Assembly: GCF_000721175.1 (NCBI RefSeq)
Contig: NZ_JOEZ01000010.1
Span: forward strand, 1 to 64,000
Origin: Streptomyces anulatus
GTDB taxonomy: Bacteria > Actinomycetota > Actinomycetes > Streptomycetales > Streptomycetaceae
Direction of reading: 5' to 3'
Length of the DNA: 64,000 nucleotides
Positions 46,461 to 56,025 of the stretch are shown here, one piece after another. The notes below the pieces were generated by a model. The model ran no database searches and was not told the origin of the DNA. It worked only from the letters and a program-made list of their open reading frames with translations. How positions within the stretch are numbered: position 1 is the stretch's first letter; every line of letters begins with the position of its first letter. A program made the position numbers and the translations under genes.

Positions 46461-46852
46461 CGCAGACATCCGACGGAACGACTCCCCTGCCCGGCGGAAC
46501 GGACCACGCCGAGCACGCCGAACCCGGGCCGGCGACCGCACGGGGCCCCGTCGCCGAGGACGGCCGGCGCCCCGGGCGGCCGCTGTTCACCGCCGAGGAG
46601 CAGGAGGCGTTCGCCGCCCGGATCCAGCAGGCGGTGACCGGGTTCGTGGAGGATCCGCAGCGGGCGGTACGGGACGCCGACGCCACCTTCGGGGAGGCCG
46701 TCGCGAGCCTCGGTGCCGCCCTGGAGGAACGCGGGCGGCGACTGCGCGCCGGAAAGGGCGGGAGCGACTCGGCCACCGGGGCGGGGACCGAGGATCTGCG
46801 GATCGCCCTCCAGCACTACCGCGACCTGACGGAACGCCTCGTACGCCTGTAG
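46457..46852 (+). CDS. Hypothetical protein, paired with the membrane protein upstream
   Basis: 131 aa, hydrophilic. After a disordered leader, RIQQAVTGFVEDPQRAVRDA, DATFGEAVASLGAALEERGR and ALQHYRDLTERLVRL echo the second half of the preceding protein (a V-x-x-FV-x-x-P-x-x-A pattern), suggesting that both carry the same helical module. It overlaps the upstream gene by ATGA. Function unknown; a soluble partner of the membrane-anchored protein is the simplest reading. Confidence 0.7.
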   Translation: MTQTSDGTTPLPGGTDHAEHAEPGPATARGPVAEDGRRPGRPLFTAEEQEAFAARIQQAVTGFVEDPQRAVRDADATFGEAVASLGAALEERGRRLRAGKGGSDSATGAGTEDLRIALQHYRDLTERLVRL

Positions 46853-46869
46853 CCGGGCCTTGCCCGGAG

Positions 46870-46927
46870 CGCGGTGCGGGGGCCGGTCCGGCCGGGTGAT
46901 TCCGGGCGGACCGGCCCCCGCACCGCG
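46870..46927. terminator. Long bidirectional hairpin terminator
   Basis: A perfect 21-bp stem (46870-46890 with 46907-46927) starting CGCGGTGCGGGGGCC, with a 16-base loop, lies between the stops of the rightward pair and the leftward phosphatase. Confidence 0.85.
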
Positions 46928-46939
46928 TTCTCCGTCACT

Positions 46940-47737
46940 TCAGCCACGGATGACCAGGCCGTCGCGCAGCCGCTCCAGTGCGGCGTCGGGCACGCGCAGC
47001 CCGTTGCGCACATAGCCGTCGAGGCCGCCCCAGCGCTCGTCCATGGCGTCGAGCGCCACGTCCAGGTAGCGAGGGCGGACCTCGATGATCGCCGCGGCGA
47101 CGGCGGGGTCGCCCCCGCCGTCCAGGAACTTCGCCACGTACGGGGCGAAGGCGGCCCGTACGGCGGGATTGACCGCGAGGAAGTCCGACCGCACCGTCGC
47201 GCGGGCCGCTCCCAGGATCATCAGCAGGACGGCTGCCGCCCAGCCGGTACGGTCCTTGCCGGCCGTGCAGTGGAAGAGCACCGGGCGCGCACCGGGGTCG
47301 GCCGCCGTCTCCAGGAAGGCGCGGTAGGCGGCCGCGGCGCCGGGCGAGAGGACCATCTTCCGGTAGGTCTCGGCGAACAGTTCCTCGGCCCGGCCGCCCC
47401 CCAGCGTCCGCTCCGCCTCGACCGGGTCGGCGAGCAGGGACCGCAGCCGGGCGGGCGCCACGCCCGGGTGGTCGCCCAGGACGTCGGCGACGAAGAGCCT
47501 GGCCCGGTCCGGCAGCCGGTCCGGGGCCCACTGGCGCTCGTCGGCGGTGCGCAGGTCCACGACGGTGCGGATACCGAGTGCGGACACCGCCCGGTCGTTC
47601 TCGGGGTCGAACTCGCTCAGCTGGCCCGAGCGGAACAGGACGCCCTGCCGCACCCGGCGGTCACGGCCCAGGGCGATGCCGCCCAGGTCGCGCAGATTGA
47701 CAACGGTGGCGGCCGGAACGGTCCGGGCGGTCTGCAC
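46940..47737 (-). CDS. Tyrosine-protein phosphatase (PtpB-like)
   Basis: 265 aa from a GTG; AGAGGCAG lies ten bases upstream. The P-loop is PVLFHCTAGKDRTGWAAAVL, i.e. HCxxGKDRT, the signature of the PtpB/lipid-and-tyrosine phosphatase family with the Lys-Asp insertion. VNLRDLGGIALGRDRRVRQG and VLFRSGQLSEFDPENDRAVS at the start and VDLRTADERQWAPDRLP are also conserved. It probably dephosphorylates phosphotyrosine or phosphoinositide; no signal peptide is seen. Confidence 0.9.
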   Translation of the reverse strand: MQTARTVPAATVVNLRDLGGIALGRDRRVRQGVLFRSGQLSEFDPENDRAVSALGIRTVVDLRTADERQWAPDRLPDRARLFVADVLGDHPGVAPARLRSLLADPVEAERTLGGGRAEELFAETYRKMVLSPGAAAAYRAFLETAADPGARPVLFHCTAGKDRTGWAAAVLLMILGAARATVRSDFLAVNPAVRAAFAPYVAKFLDGGGDPAVAAAIIEVRPRYLDVALDAMDERWGGLDGYVRNGLRVPDAALERLRDGLVIRG

Positions 47738-47858
47738 GATGAACTGCCTCTTTCCCCGATGAATTCCAGGAATTCCACATATCAGGATCAACGTCGCATG
47801 CGGCAAGGAATGCACCACCGGAAAACGCCGGGCGGCACCCCGGGGCGCCGGCCGGACC

Positions 47859-48395
47859 TCAGTCCGACAGGAGTTTCGTCTTCTGCTCCACGAACTCGGC
47901 GTCGGTGAGGACCTCCCGCTTCCGCAGTTCGGCGAGCCGCTCCAGCCGGGTGATGATGTCGTCTCCCGCGGCATCCTCCTCGCCGGAACCACCGGACCCA
48001 CCGTCCCCGTCGGCGCCGAGGCGCTCGTGCGCGACGAAGGTTCCGCCCGCCTCGCGCGCCGTACGGGCGAGCTGTGTGGTCCACAGGTCCTCCCGGACGA
48101 CGATCGCCACGGCATCACCCGTCGGCACGCTCCCGTCGAGCCGGTCGACGTCCGCCGCGCCCAGTACCGCCGCCGCCCCGCCCTCCGCCGCATCGGCGGG
48201 AACCGTTCCCTCGGGGTCCAGCTCCCGCAGTTCCACCGGGGTCAGCGCGCCACCCCCGGCCCGACGGACGAAGGCCAGGTCGCCGGCGCGTACGGCTCCG
48301 GATGACACGGCGTCGGCGAGCGCGGGGGCGACCGACCCGGCGAAGCGACTGCCGGGGAAAGCGATGACGAGGTACTCCACAGGTCCGACGGCCAC
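47859..48395 (-). CDS. DUF6325-type protein with SHOCT tail
   Basis: 178 aa. The N-terminal domain (GPVEYLVIAFPGSRFAGSVA, APALADAVSSGAVRAGDLAF, VAIVVREDLWTTQLARTARE) matches DUF6325, a relative of DUF1269. A Gly/Asp-rich linker leads to a SHOCT motif: ITRLERLAELRKREVLTDAE, FVEQKTKLLSD. SHOCT tails occur in proteins that oligomerise or attach to membranes. Function unknown. Confidence 0.8.
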   Translation of the reverse strand: MAVGPVEYLVIAFPGSRFAGSVAPALADAVSSGAVRAGDLAFVRRAGGGALTPVELRELDPEGTVPADAAEGGAAAVLGAADVDRLDGSVPTGDAVAIVVREDLWTTQLARTAREAGGTFVAHERLGADGDGGSGGSGEEDAAGDDIITRLERLAELRKREVLTDAEFVEQKTKLLSD

Positions 48396-48663
48396 GGTCG
48401 TGTCCTCTCCGTATCCCGGCGGCCGCAGGGGCGCCGGGGTGGATACGGCATTCCAGGGATGGCATAAGAAATCAGGAAACTTCCCACATAATATGCATCA
48501 GTGTCCCGATTCATCCCGATGTCGAGGGTCGCCGTGTTGCCCATGGTCCGTCCGTCACGCCGGTTACGCGACTGTATGTAAAGGATCAAGTACATGTTCG
48601 AGAGGGCAAGGTCACAGCAGGTGCCCCTGCTGCTGGTTCGGCGCGCTGGCCTAGCATCTGAGC

Positions 48664-50526
48664 ATGACGGTCCAGCCTGCTGACGGGCTCTCTCCGGCCG
48701 CCGCGTTCCCCGACCCCTCCCATGACCAGTGGCAGAGCCTCGTCGAAGGCGTTCTGCGCAAGTCGGGCAAGGAAGTCTCGGGCTCGGCCGCCGAGGAAGC
48801 GCTGTCCACCACACTGGAGGACGGGCTCACCACCCGCCCCCTCTACACCGCGCACGACGAGTCGCCGGACACCGGCTTTCCCGGCTTCGCCCCCTTCACC
48901 CGGGGCAGCAGGGCCGAAGGGAACGCGGCCGGCGGCTGGGACGTGCGCCAACGCCACAGCCTGACCGACCCCGCCCGGTTGAACGAGGCGGTGCTCGGCG
49001 ATCTGGAGAACGGGGTCACCTCGCTCTGGCTCACGGTGGGCGGTCCGGCGGGCGTCCCCGTCGACGGGCTCGCCCGGGCGCTCGACGGCGTGTACCTCGA
49101 CCTCGCACCCGTCGCCCTCGACGCCCCGGCCGACCTGGACGCCGCGGCGACGGAACTGCTGCGGCTGTACGAGGAACGCGGCGTCGCCCAGCACCAGGCG
49201 CGCGGCACGCTGGGCGCCGACCCGCTCGGCCACGAGGCCCGGACGGGCGTCGAGGCGGACCTCGCCCCCGCCGTGCGCTGGGCACAGCGATGCGAGGCCG
49301 CATACCCGGAACTGCGGGCCATCGCCGTGGACGCGCTGCCGTACCACGAGGCGGGCGGTTCGGCCGGCGAGGAGCTGGGGCTCTCCCTGGCCACCGGCGT
49401 CGCCTATCTGCGGGCCCTGACCGGTGCCGGGATGAGCGTGGAGGCGGCCTGCGGGCAGCTGGAGTTCCGTTACGCGGCCACCGCCGACCAGTTCCTGACC
49501 ATCGCCAAGCTGCGCGCGGCGCGCCGGCTGTGGGCGAGGGTCGCCGAGGCCTGCGGTGCTCCCGCCGCCGGTGCCCAGCGGCAGCACGCCGTCACCTCGC
49601 CGGTGATGATGACGCGCCGCGACCCGTGGGTGAACATGCTGCGCACCACGCTGGCCACGCTGGGCGCGGGCGTCGGCGGTGCGGACTGCGTGACCGTTCT
49701 GCCGTTCGATCACGCGCTGGGCCTGCCGGACGCGTTCGCGCGGCGGATCTCCCGTAACACCTCGACGATCCTCATGGAGGAGTCGCACCTGGCGCGGGTC
49801 ATCGACCCGGCGGGCGGTTCCTGGTACGTGGAGCGGCTGACGGACGAACTCGCTGCGGCCGCCTGGGCGCTCTTCCAGGAGACCGAGCGGGTCGGCGGAC
49901 TGCCCGCCGCTTTGCGCTCCGGGATGGTCGCGGAGCGGCTCGCCGCGACCTGGGCGGCGCGCAGTGCGAAGCTGGCCCGCCGCAAGGAGCCGATCACCGG
50001 GGTCAGCGAGTTCCCGATGCCCGGCGAGCGTCCGGTGGAGCGCGAGCCGGCGGCCGACGCGTACGCCGGGGCTCCGGGCGGTCTGCCCCGGGTCCGGCGG
50101 GACGAGGCGTTCGAGGCGCTGCGCGCCCGGTCGGACGCGCACCTCGCGGCGACCGGAAGCCGCCCGAAGGTGTTCATCGCCGCGCTCGGCCCGGCCGCCG
50201 CGCACACCCCGCGGGTCTCGTTCGCCGTCAACCTCTTCGGGGCGGGCGGGATCGAGGCGGTGCACGATCCGGTGTCGGTGGACGCGGGCACGGCTGCCGA
50301 CGCGCTGACCGCCTCCGGGGCGGCACTCGCCGCTCTGTGTTCGTCGGACGCGCTGTACGCCGAGCAGGCGGAGCAGGTGGCCGGTGCGCTCAAGTCGGCG
50401 GGAGCCGCGCAGGTGTTCCTCGCCGGCCGGCCCGGCGAGTACGCCGGTGTCGACAGTTACATCTTCGCGGGCTGCGACGCGGTCGCCGTTCTCACCTCCG
50501 TACTCGACCGCATGGGAGTGGCGTGA
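48664..50526 (+). CDS. mutA: Methylmalonyl-CoA mutase small (beta) subunit
   Basis: 620 aa. It has the TIM-barrel of the mutase ([60 protein letters not shown]) but, as expected for the small subunit, the C-terminal cobalamin-like domain lacks DxHxxG ([20 protein letters not shown]). It forms a heterodimer with MutB and is noncatalytic. Its TGA overlaps the ATG of mutB by one base (TGATG), so translation is coupled. The operon provides succinyl-CoA/methylmalonyl-CoA interconversion, linking propionyl-CoA and polyketide precursor supply. Confidence 0.95.
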   Translation: MTVQPADGLSPAAAFPDPSHDQWQSLVEGVLRKSGKEVSGSAAEEALSTTLEDGLTTRPLYTAHDESPDTGFPGFAPFTRGSRAEGNAAGGWDVRQRHSLTDPARLNEAVLGDLENGVTSLWLTVGGPAGVPVDGLARALDGVYLDLAPVALDAPADLDAAATELLRLYEERGVAQHQARGTLGADPLGHEARTGVEADLAPAVRWAQRCEAAYPELRAIAVDALPYHEAGGSAGEELGLSLATGVAYLRALTGAGMSVEAACGQLEFRYAATADQFLTIAKLRAARRLWARVAEACGAPAAGAQRQHAVTSPVMMTRRDPWVNMLRTTLATLGAGVGGADCVTVLPFDHALGLPDAFARRISRNTSTILMEESHLARVIDPAGGSWYVERLTDELAAAAWALFQETERVGGLPAALRSGMVAERLAATWAARSAKLARRKEPITGVSEFPMPGERPVEREPAADAYAGAPGGLPRVRRDEAFEALRARSDAHLAATGSRPKVFIAALGPAAAHTPRVSFAVNLFGAGGIEAVHDPVSVDAGTAADALTASGAALAALCSSDALYAEQAEQVAGALKSAGAAQVFLAGRPGEYAGVDSYIFAGCDAVAVLTSVLDRMGVA

Positions 50527-52751
50527 TGCCGACATCGCCCACGGAACGGAAGCCCTCCGTTCCCGACTTCTCCGACGTGCCGTTGGCGTCCACCGCACCG
50601 CCCGCCGGATCCGCCGGGGAGTGGCAGGCGGCCGTGACCAAGGCGGCCGACGACGCCGAGGCCCCGCTCTGGGAGACGCCCGAGGGCATCACGGTCAAGC
50701 CGCTCTACACCGGCGAGGACCTGGAGGGCCTGGACGCGCTGCACTCGTACCCGGGCATCGCCCCGTATCTGCGCGGGCCCTACCCGACGATGTACGTCAA
50801 CCAGCCCTGGACGATCCGTCAGTACGCCGGGTTCTCCACGGCCGAGGAGTCCAACGCCTTCTACCGGCGCAACCTCGCGGCCGGACAGAAGGGGCTGTCG
50901 GTCGCCTTCGACCTGCCGACCCACCGGGGTTACGACAGCGACCACCCCCGGGTGACCGGTGACGTCGGCATGGCCGGGGTGGCGATCGACTCGATCTACG
51001 ACATGCGTCAGTTGTTCGACGGCATTCCGCTGGACCGGATGTCGGTGTCGATGACGATGAACGGCGCGGTGCTCCCCGTGCTGGCGCTGTACATCGTGGC
51101 GGCCGAGGAACAGGGCGTACCGCCCGAGAAGCTGGCCGGGACCATTCAGAACGACATTCTGAAGGAGTTCATGGTCCGCAACACCTACATCTATCCGCCG
51201 TCTCCCTCGATGCGGATCATCTCCGACATCTTCGCGTTCACCTCAAGGAAGATGCCGCGCTACAACTCCATCTCGATCTCCGGCTATCACATCCAGGAGG
51301 CCGGGGCGACGGCCGATCTGGAGCTGGCGTACACGCTGGCCGACGGCGTGGAGTATCTGCGCGCCGGGCAGGAAGCCGGTCTGGACGTCGACGCGTTCGC
51401 GCCGCGGCTGTCGTTCTTCTGGGCGATCGGCATGAACTTCTTCATGGAGGTCGCGAAGCTGCGGGCGGCCCGGCTCCTGTGGGCGCGACTGGTGAAGCAG
51501 TTCGACCCGAAGAACCCCAAGTCGCTGTCCCTGCGCACCCATTCGCAGACCTCGGGCTGGTCGCTGACCGCGCAGGACGTGTTCAACAACGTGACGCGTA
51601 CGTGCGTGGAGGCGATGGCCGCGACGCAGGGGCACACCCAGTCGCTGCACACCAACGCCCTGGACGAGGCGCTGGCGCTGCCCACCGACTTCTCGGCGCG
51701 GATCGCCCGTAACACCCAGCTCCTGCTCCAGCAGGAGTCCGGTACCTGCCGGGTCATCGACCCGTGGGGCGGCAGCGCGTACGTGGAGAAGCTGACGCGC
51801 GACCTCGCGGACCGGGCCTGGCAGCACATCGAGGAGGTGGAGGCGGCCGGCGGGATGGCGAAGGCCATCGACGCGGGCATCCCCAAGCTCCGGGTGGAGG
51901 AGGCCGCCGCGCGCACGCAGGCGCGGATCGACTCCGGGCGGCAGCCGGTGATCGGGGTCAACAAGTACCGGGTGGAGACCGACGAGAAGATCGATGTGCT
52001 CAAGGTCGACAACTCCTCGGTGCGCACCCAGCAGATCGACAAGCTGCGCCGGCTGCGCGAGGAGCGCGACGAGACGGCGTGCCAGGAGGCGCTGCGGGCG
52101 CTGACGGCCGCGGCCGTGCGCGACCCGGGTCCGGGCCTGGAGGGCAATCTGCTGGCGCTGGCGGTCGACGCGGCGCGGGCGATGGCCACGGTCGGGGAGA
52201 TCTCGGACGCGTTGGAGGAGGTGTACGGGCGGCATGCCGGGCAGATCCGTACGATCTCCGGTGTGTACCGCAAAGAGGCAGGGGATTCCCCTTCGGTGGA
52301 CCGCACCCGCGCGCTGGTCGACGCGTTCGAGGAGGCGGAGGGCCGCCGTCCGCGCATCCTGGTCGCCAAGATGGGGCAGGACGGCCACGACCGGGGCCAG
52401 AAAGTGATCGCCACGGCCTTCGCCGACCTGGGCTTCGACGTGGACGTCGGCCCGCTGTTCCAGACGCCGGGCGAGGTGGCGCGGCAGGCCGTCGAGGCCG
52501 ACGTGCACATCGTGGGCGTCTCCTCGCTGGCGGCGGGGCACCTGACCTTGGTGCCCGCGCTGCGCGAGGAGCTGGCCGCCGAGGGGCGCGAGGACATCAT
52601 GATCGTGGTGGGCGGGGTGATTCCGCCGCAGGACATCGAGGCCCTGCACGAGGCGGGCGCCGCTTCGGTCTTCCCGCCGGGGACGGTGATCCCGGACGCG
52701 GCCCACGACCTGGTGACGCGGCTCGGCGCCGCGCTCGGCCACGAGCTGTGA
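50526..52751 (+). CDS. mutB: Methylmalonyl-CoA mutase large (alpha) subunit
   Basis: 741 aa. The catalytic barrel has the substrate Tyr region [58 protein letters not shown] and [20 protein letters not shown]. The C-terminal cobalamin domain shows [20 protein letters not shown] (DxHxxG, with the axial His), then [20 protein letters not shown] and [13 protein letters not shown]. It performs the adenosylcobalamin-dependent R-methylmalonyl-CoA to succinyl-CoA rearrangement. The start is fixed by the one-base overlap with mutA. Confidence 0.97.
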   Translation: MPTSPTERKPSVPDFSDVPLASTAPPAGSAGEWQAAVTKAADDAEAPLWETPEGITVKPLYTGEDLEGLDALHSYPGIAPYLRGPYPTMYVNQPWTIRQYAGFSTAEESNAFYRRNLAAGQKGLSVAFDLPTHRGYDSDHPRVTGDVGMAGVAIDSIYDMRQLFDGIPLDRMSVSMTMNGAVLPVLALYIVAAEEQGVPPEKLAGTIQNDILKEFMVRNTYIYPPSPSMRIISDIFAFTSRKMPRYNSISISGYHIQEAGATADLELAYTLADGVEYLRAGQEAGLDVDAFAPRLSFFWAIGMNFFMEVAKLRAARLLWARLVKQFDPKNPKSLSLRTHSQTSGWSLTAQDVFNNVTRTCVEAMAATQGHTQSLHTNALDEALALPTDFSARIARNTQLLLQQESGTCRVIDPWGGSAYVEKLTRDLADRAWQHIEEVEAAGGMAKAIDAGIPKLRVEEAAARTQARIDSGRQPVIGVNKYRVETDEKIDVLKVDNSSVRTQQIDKLRRLREERDETACQEALRALTAAAVRDPGPGLEGNLLALAVDAARAMATVGEISDALEEVYGRHAGQIRTISGVYRKEAGDSPSVDRTRALVDAFEEAEGRRPRILVAKMGQDGHDRGQKVIATAFADLGFDVDVGPLFQTPGEVARQAVEADVHIVGVSSLAAGHLTLVPALREELAAEGREDIMIVVGGVIPPQDIEALHEAGAASVFPPGTVIPDAAHDLVTRLGAALGHEL

Positions 52752-52763
52752 GCCGCTGACCGG

Positions 52764-53783
52764 ATGGCTGCGAAGATCGACATCGACGGTTACGTCCAGG
52801 GAGTGCTCGACGGGAAGCGCGCGTTCGTGGCGCGTGCGATCACGCTCGTCGAGTCGACGCGGGCCGAACACCGGTTGCTGGCACAGCAGTTGCTGAGCCG
52901 GTTGCTGCCGCACGCGGGGGCGGCCCGGCGGATCGGGATCAGCGGGGTGCCGGGCGTGGGCAAGTCCACGTTCATCGACGCGCTCGGCACGATGCTCACG
53001 GGGCTCGGGCACCGGGTGGCGGTGCTTGCGGTCGACCCGTCCTCCAGCCGTACGGGCGGTTCCATCCTGGGCGACAAGACCCGGATGGAACGCCTCGCGG
53101 TGGACCCGGCCGCCTTCGTCCGCCCCTCCCCCACGGCGGGCACGCTGGGCGGGGTGGCCAAGGCGACCCGGGAGTCCATCGTGGTGATGGAGGCGGCGGG
53201 GTACGACGTGGTGCTGGTCGAGACCGTGGGCGTCGGACAGTCGGAGACGGCGGTGGCCAACATGGTCGACACGTTCCTGCTGCTGACCCTGGCCCGGACC
53301 GGCGACCAGTTGCAGGGCATCAAGAAGGGCGTCCTGGAGCTGGCGGACGTCATCGCGGTGAACAAGGCCGACGGCCCGCACGAACGCGACGCCCGCTCGG
53401 CGGCCCGCGAACTGGCGGGTGCGCTACGGCTGATGCACCCGGCGGACGCGGCCTGGACGCCCCCCGTACTCACGTGCAGCGCGCGCGAGTCGCTCGGCCT
53501 GGACACCCTGTGGGAGCGGCTGGAGCAGCACCGTGCGGTCCTGGAGTCGACCGGGCGGCTCGCGGCCAAGCGCCGGGACCAGCAGGTGGACTGGACGTGG
53601 ACGATGGTCCGCGACGAGCTGCTGGACGGTCTGCGCAGCCACCCGGAGGTGCGGAAGCTGGCGCCGGAGCTCGAACAGCGGGTCCGGGAGGGCACGTTGA
53701 CGGCGACCCTGGCCGCCGAGGAGATCCTCGGCGTGTATCGCGGAGGCACGCTCCGTGGCGGGGGTGCGGGAGAGTCCGCCTGA
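52764..53783 (+). CDS. meaB: Methylmalonyl-CoA mutase chaperone GTPase MeaB
   Basis: 339 aa G3E-family GTPase. Walker A is RIGISGVPGVGKSTFIDALG; AVLAVDPSSSRTGGSILGDK is switch I with the MeaB signature, and VVLVETVGVGQSETAVANMV is Walker B/switch II. ADVIAVNKADGPHERDA carries the NKxD base-recognition motif. It loads or protects cobalamin in the mutase. It lies 12 nt after mutB, completing the mutA-mutB-meaB operon. Confidence 0.95.
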   Translation: MAAKIDIDGYVQGVLDGKRAFVARAITLVESTRAEHRLLAQQLLSRLLPHAGAARRIGISGVPGVGKSTFIDALGTMLTGLGHRVAVLAVDPSSSRTGGSILGDKTRMERLAVDPAAFVRPSPTAGTLGGVAKATRESIVVMEAAGYDVVLVETVGVGQSETAVANMVDTFLLLTLARTGDQLQGIKKGVLELADVIAVNKADGPHERDARSAARELAGALRLMHPADAAWTPPVLTCSARESLGLDTLWERLEQHRAVLESTGRLAAKRRDQQVDWTWTMVRDELLDGLRSHPEVRKLAPELEQRVREGTLTATLAAEEILGVYRGGTLRGGGAGESA

Positions 53784-53811
53784 ACGCGTCGGCCCATGGG
53801 GCGGATACGGA

Positions 53812-53842
53812 CCGAGGGGCCCCCGGACGGAGGGCCCCTCGG
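53812..53842. terminator. Hairpin terminator of the mut operon
   Basis: CCGAGGGGCCC and GGGCCCCTCGG form an 11-bp stem around a 9-base loop, 29 bp behind the meaB stop. Confidence 0.75.
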
Positions 53843-53875
53843 CGTTTCGGGCGCCTGCGGGCCGGCGTGGGGTGG

Positions 53876-54058
53876 CGGTGTCTGAGAGCCTGTCGGGTGA
53901 CCTCTGATCGGGCGGACACGCCCTGGCACGCACGCTTCCGGTGTTGCCGAAATATCCTGATAGCTCCGCTAGGAGGACCTCTCGACGCCTGGGAACCGCA
54001 CGCACCGGACCGCGTCCGCTTTCCGATCGAAGGCCACCTGACAGGCTCTCAGACACCG
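53876..54058. mobile_element. MITE-like element with long terminal inverted repeats
   Basis: 183 bp bounded by inverted repeats: both ends begin CGGTGTCTGAGAGCCTGTC and remain alike for about 36 bases with four mismatches (GGGTGACCT versus AGGTGGCCT, then GATCGG and GCGGAC). The interior of about 100 bp is noncoding. No transposase is present, so it would be mobilised in trans, perhaps by an IS5-type element with matching ends. The right end supplies the stop codon of the neighbouring ABC ATPase gene. Confidence 0.7.
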
Positions 54059-54840
54059 ACGGCGGGCGCCCGCACGGTCGGTACGACGACGGGCGCCCCG
54101 TCGGAGGTCGCGGTGAGGATCTCCGCCTCGATGCCGTAGAGCTCCTGGACGAGTGCGGCGTCCACGGTCTCGCGGGGCGGCCCCGAGGCGATGATCCGCC
54201 CGTCGCGCATGGCGACCAGGGTGTCGGCGTACCGCGCGGCGGCGGCGAGGTCGTGGACGACCATGACGATGGTGCGGCCCTGTGCGGCGACTTCGCGGAC
54301 CAGGTCCAGGACCTCCACGGCGTGGCCGATGTCGAGGGCGCTGGTGGGCTCGTCGAGCAGGACGACGGGGGTCTCCTGGGCGAGGGCCATGGCGAGCCAG
54401 CAGCGCTGTCGCTGGCCGCCGGAGAGCTGGTCGATCCGGCGGCCGGCCAGAGCCGCGGTGCCGGTGGCCTCCAGGGCGCGGGTGACGGCCGCCTCGTCCT
54501 CCTGCGACCACTGGCGGAAGAGGCCCTGGTGGGGGTGGCGTCCGTACCGTACGAGTCCGGCGACGGTGACCGCCTCGGGGGCCTGCGGGGCCTGGGGCAG
54601 CAGGGCGATGCGGTGGGCGGCGTCGCGCTGGCGCAGCTGCCAGATGTCGGCGTCGCCGACGGACACCGTGCCGGAGCGGGGCTGGTGGAGGCGGGCCATG
54701 GAGCGCAGGAGGGTCGATTTGCCGCAGCCGTTGGGGCCGACGATCGCCACGACCTGTCCGGAGGGGACCGTCAGGTCGACCTGGTCCACGGCGGTATGAC
54801 CGGTGTATCCAGCGGTGAGCTGTTCGACACGGATTTCCAC
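54049..54840 (-). CDS. Ferric-siderophore ABC transporter ATP-binding protein (FecE/FepC-like)
   Basis: 263 aa from a GTG (VEIRVEQLTAGYTGH). Walker A VVAIVGPNGCGKSTLLRSMA, Q-loop LLPQAPQAPEAVTV, signature IDQLSGGQRQRCWLAMALAQ, Walker B TPVVLLDEPTSALDIGHAVE and the switch His in VMVVHDLAAAARYADTLVAM are all present, and YGRHPHQGLF is typical of FepC proteins. It powers iron-siderophore import, but no permease gene is in the window. The final codons lie in the terminal repeat of a MITE-like element: the natural C-terminus may have been altered by a few residues. An iron box lies 52-70 bp upstream. Confidence 0.92.
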   Translation of the reverse strand: MEIRVEQLTAGYTGHTAVDQVDLTVPSGQVVAIVGPNGCGKSTLLRSMARLHQPRSGTVSVGDADIWQLRQRDAAHRIALLPQAPQAPEAVTVAGLVRYGRHPHQGLFRQWSQEDEAAVTRALEATGTAALAGRRIDQLSGGQRQRCWLAMALAQETPVVLLDEPTSALDIGHAVEVLDLVREVAAQGRTIVMVVHDLAAAARYADTLVAMRDGRIIASGPPRETVDAALVQELYGIEAEILTATSDGAPVVVPTVRAPAVGV

Positions 54841-54891
54841 AGGGACCGGCCTTTCCGAAGGTATGGGGCACCATTTGCCCGATGCCACTAA

Positions 54892-54910
54892 AGTAAGGCT
54901 AACCTTAGCT
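54892..54910. promoter_or_regulatory. Iron box (DmdR/IdeR-type operator)
   Basis: AGTAAGGCTAACCTTAGCT matches the IdeR/DmdR1 consensus TTAGGTTAGGCTAACCTAA in most positions, with a symmetric TAAGG-CTAA-CCTTA centre. It lies between the divergent ABC ATPase and substrate-binding protein genes, so iron-replete repression of both is expected. Confidence 0.8.
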
Positions 54911-54988
54911 CGCTCACGAGCCGACGGCCGCATCAGTGCGACCGTCCGGCCGTCACCGCTTCATGTCCCGTTGAACCCGGAGTCCTTG

Positions 54989-55996
54989 ATGATCCTGCAC
55001 CACCGCCCCGCCCGCGCCGCCGTCCGAAGAGCGGCGCAAGCAGTCGCCACGCTCGGAGCCGCCGCCCTGCTCCTTACGGCCTGCGGCACGGACTCCGACT
55101 CGGGCAAGTCCTCCGGGGACAAGGCCGGCAAGGCGGACAGCGCCTCCTCCGCGACCCGCACGGTCAAGGACGCCACCGGAAAGGCCGTGGAGATACCGGC
55201 GGAGCCCAAGCGCATCGTCACCCTGACCCAGGAGGACCTGGACGCGGTGCTGGCCCTGGACCTCAAGCCGGTCGGCATCACCAACGGGCAGGGCCTGGAC
55301 AAGCCCCCGGCCTACCTCGCCGACAAGGTCGAGGGCATCGACATCGTGGGCAACCTCCTGCAGCCGGTCATGGACAAGGTCGTCGCCGCGAAGCCCGACC
55401 TGATCCTCGCCGGTGACATGCAGGACGAGCAGGTACTCGAGCAGCTCCGCGAGATCACCCCGGCCACGCTGGTGACGATGGCGCCGGCGGACGACTGGAA
55501 GCTGTTCTTCCGCGGTATCGGCAACGCCGTCAACAAGCTCGACGACGCCAACAGGTTCATCACCGACCACGAGGCCGCCGCCAAGGCCGCCGGCGAGAAG
55601 CTCGGTACCCACAAGGGCGCCGAGGTCTCGATCGTCCGCTGGAACCCGGACGGGCCGAGCTGGATGGAGAACAAGCAGTTCGCCAGTGGCATCGCCCTGG
55701 AGATGGGGCTGAAGCGGCCCAAGTCCCAGAACAAGGACGGCAACGCCCACACGCCCTCGCTGAGCCTGGAGAAGATCAACGAGATCGACGGCGACTGGCT
55801 GTTCCTGTCGACGCTGACCTCGGACGGCGAGAAGGCGCTCAAGGACGTCCGGTCCAAGCCCGCCTACAAGGAGCTGGGCGCCGTCAAGAACGGCCACGCG
55901 GTGACCGTCGACGGCTCGGTGTGGTCCACGCGCGGTGGCCCGCTCGCCGCCGACGTCGTCCTGGACGACTACGTCAAGGCGCTCTCGGCCAAGTGA
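54989..55996 (+). CDS. Iron-siderophore ABC transporter substrate-binding lipoprotein
   Basis: 335 aa. A lipoprotein signal (ARAAVRRAAQAVATLGAAAL then LLTAC with lipidated Cys at residue about 31) precedes a Ser/Lys/Gly-rich linker and a FhuD/FepB-type periplasmic-binding fold: PAEPKRIVTLTQEDLDAVLA, LDLKPVGITNG, VVAAKPDLILAGDMQDEQVL, VSIVRWNPDGPSWMENKQFA and a final VWSTRGGPLAADVVLDDYVK. It binds a ferric siderophore outside the membrane and hands it to a FecCD-type permease that is not in this window. It is divergent from the ATPase across an iron box. Confidence 0.9.
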   Translation: MILHHRPARAAVRRAAQAVATLGAAALLLTACGTDSDSGKSSGDKAGKADSASSATRTVKDATGKAVEIPAEPKRIVTLTQEDLDAVLALDLKPVGITNGQGLDKPPAYLADKVEGIDIVGNLLQPVMDKVVAAKPDLILAGDMQDEQVLEQLREITPATLVTMAPADDWKLFFRGIGNAVNKLDDANRFITDHEAAAKAAGEKLGTHKGAEVSIVRWNPDGPSWMENKQFASGIALEMGLKRPKSQNKDGNAHTPSLSLEKINEIDGDWLFLSTLTSDGEKALKDVRSKPAYKELGAVKNGHAVTVDGSVWSTRGGPLAADVVLDDYVKALSAK

Positions 55997-56025
55997 CCTT
56001 CGGGTGACCTTCACGGCGTGCTCCG

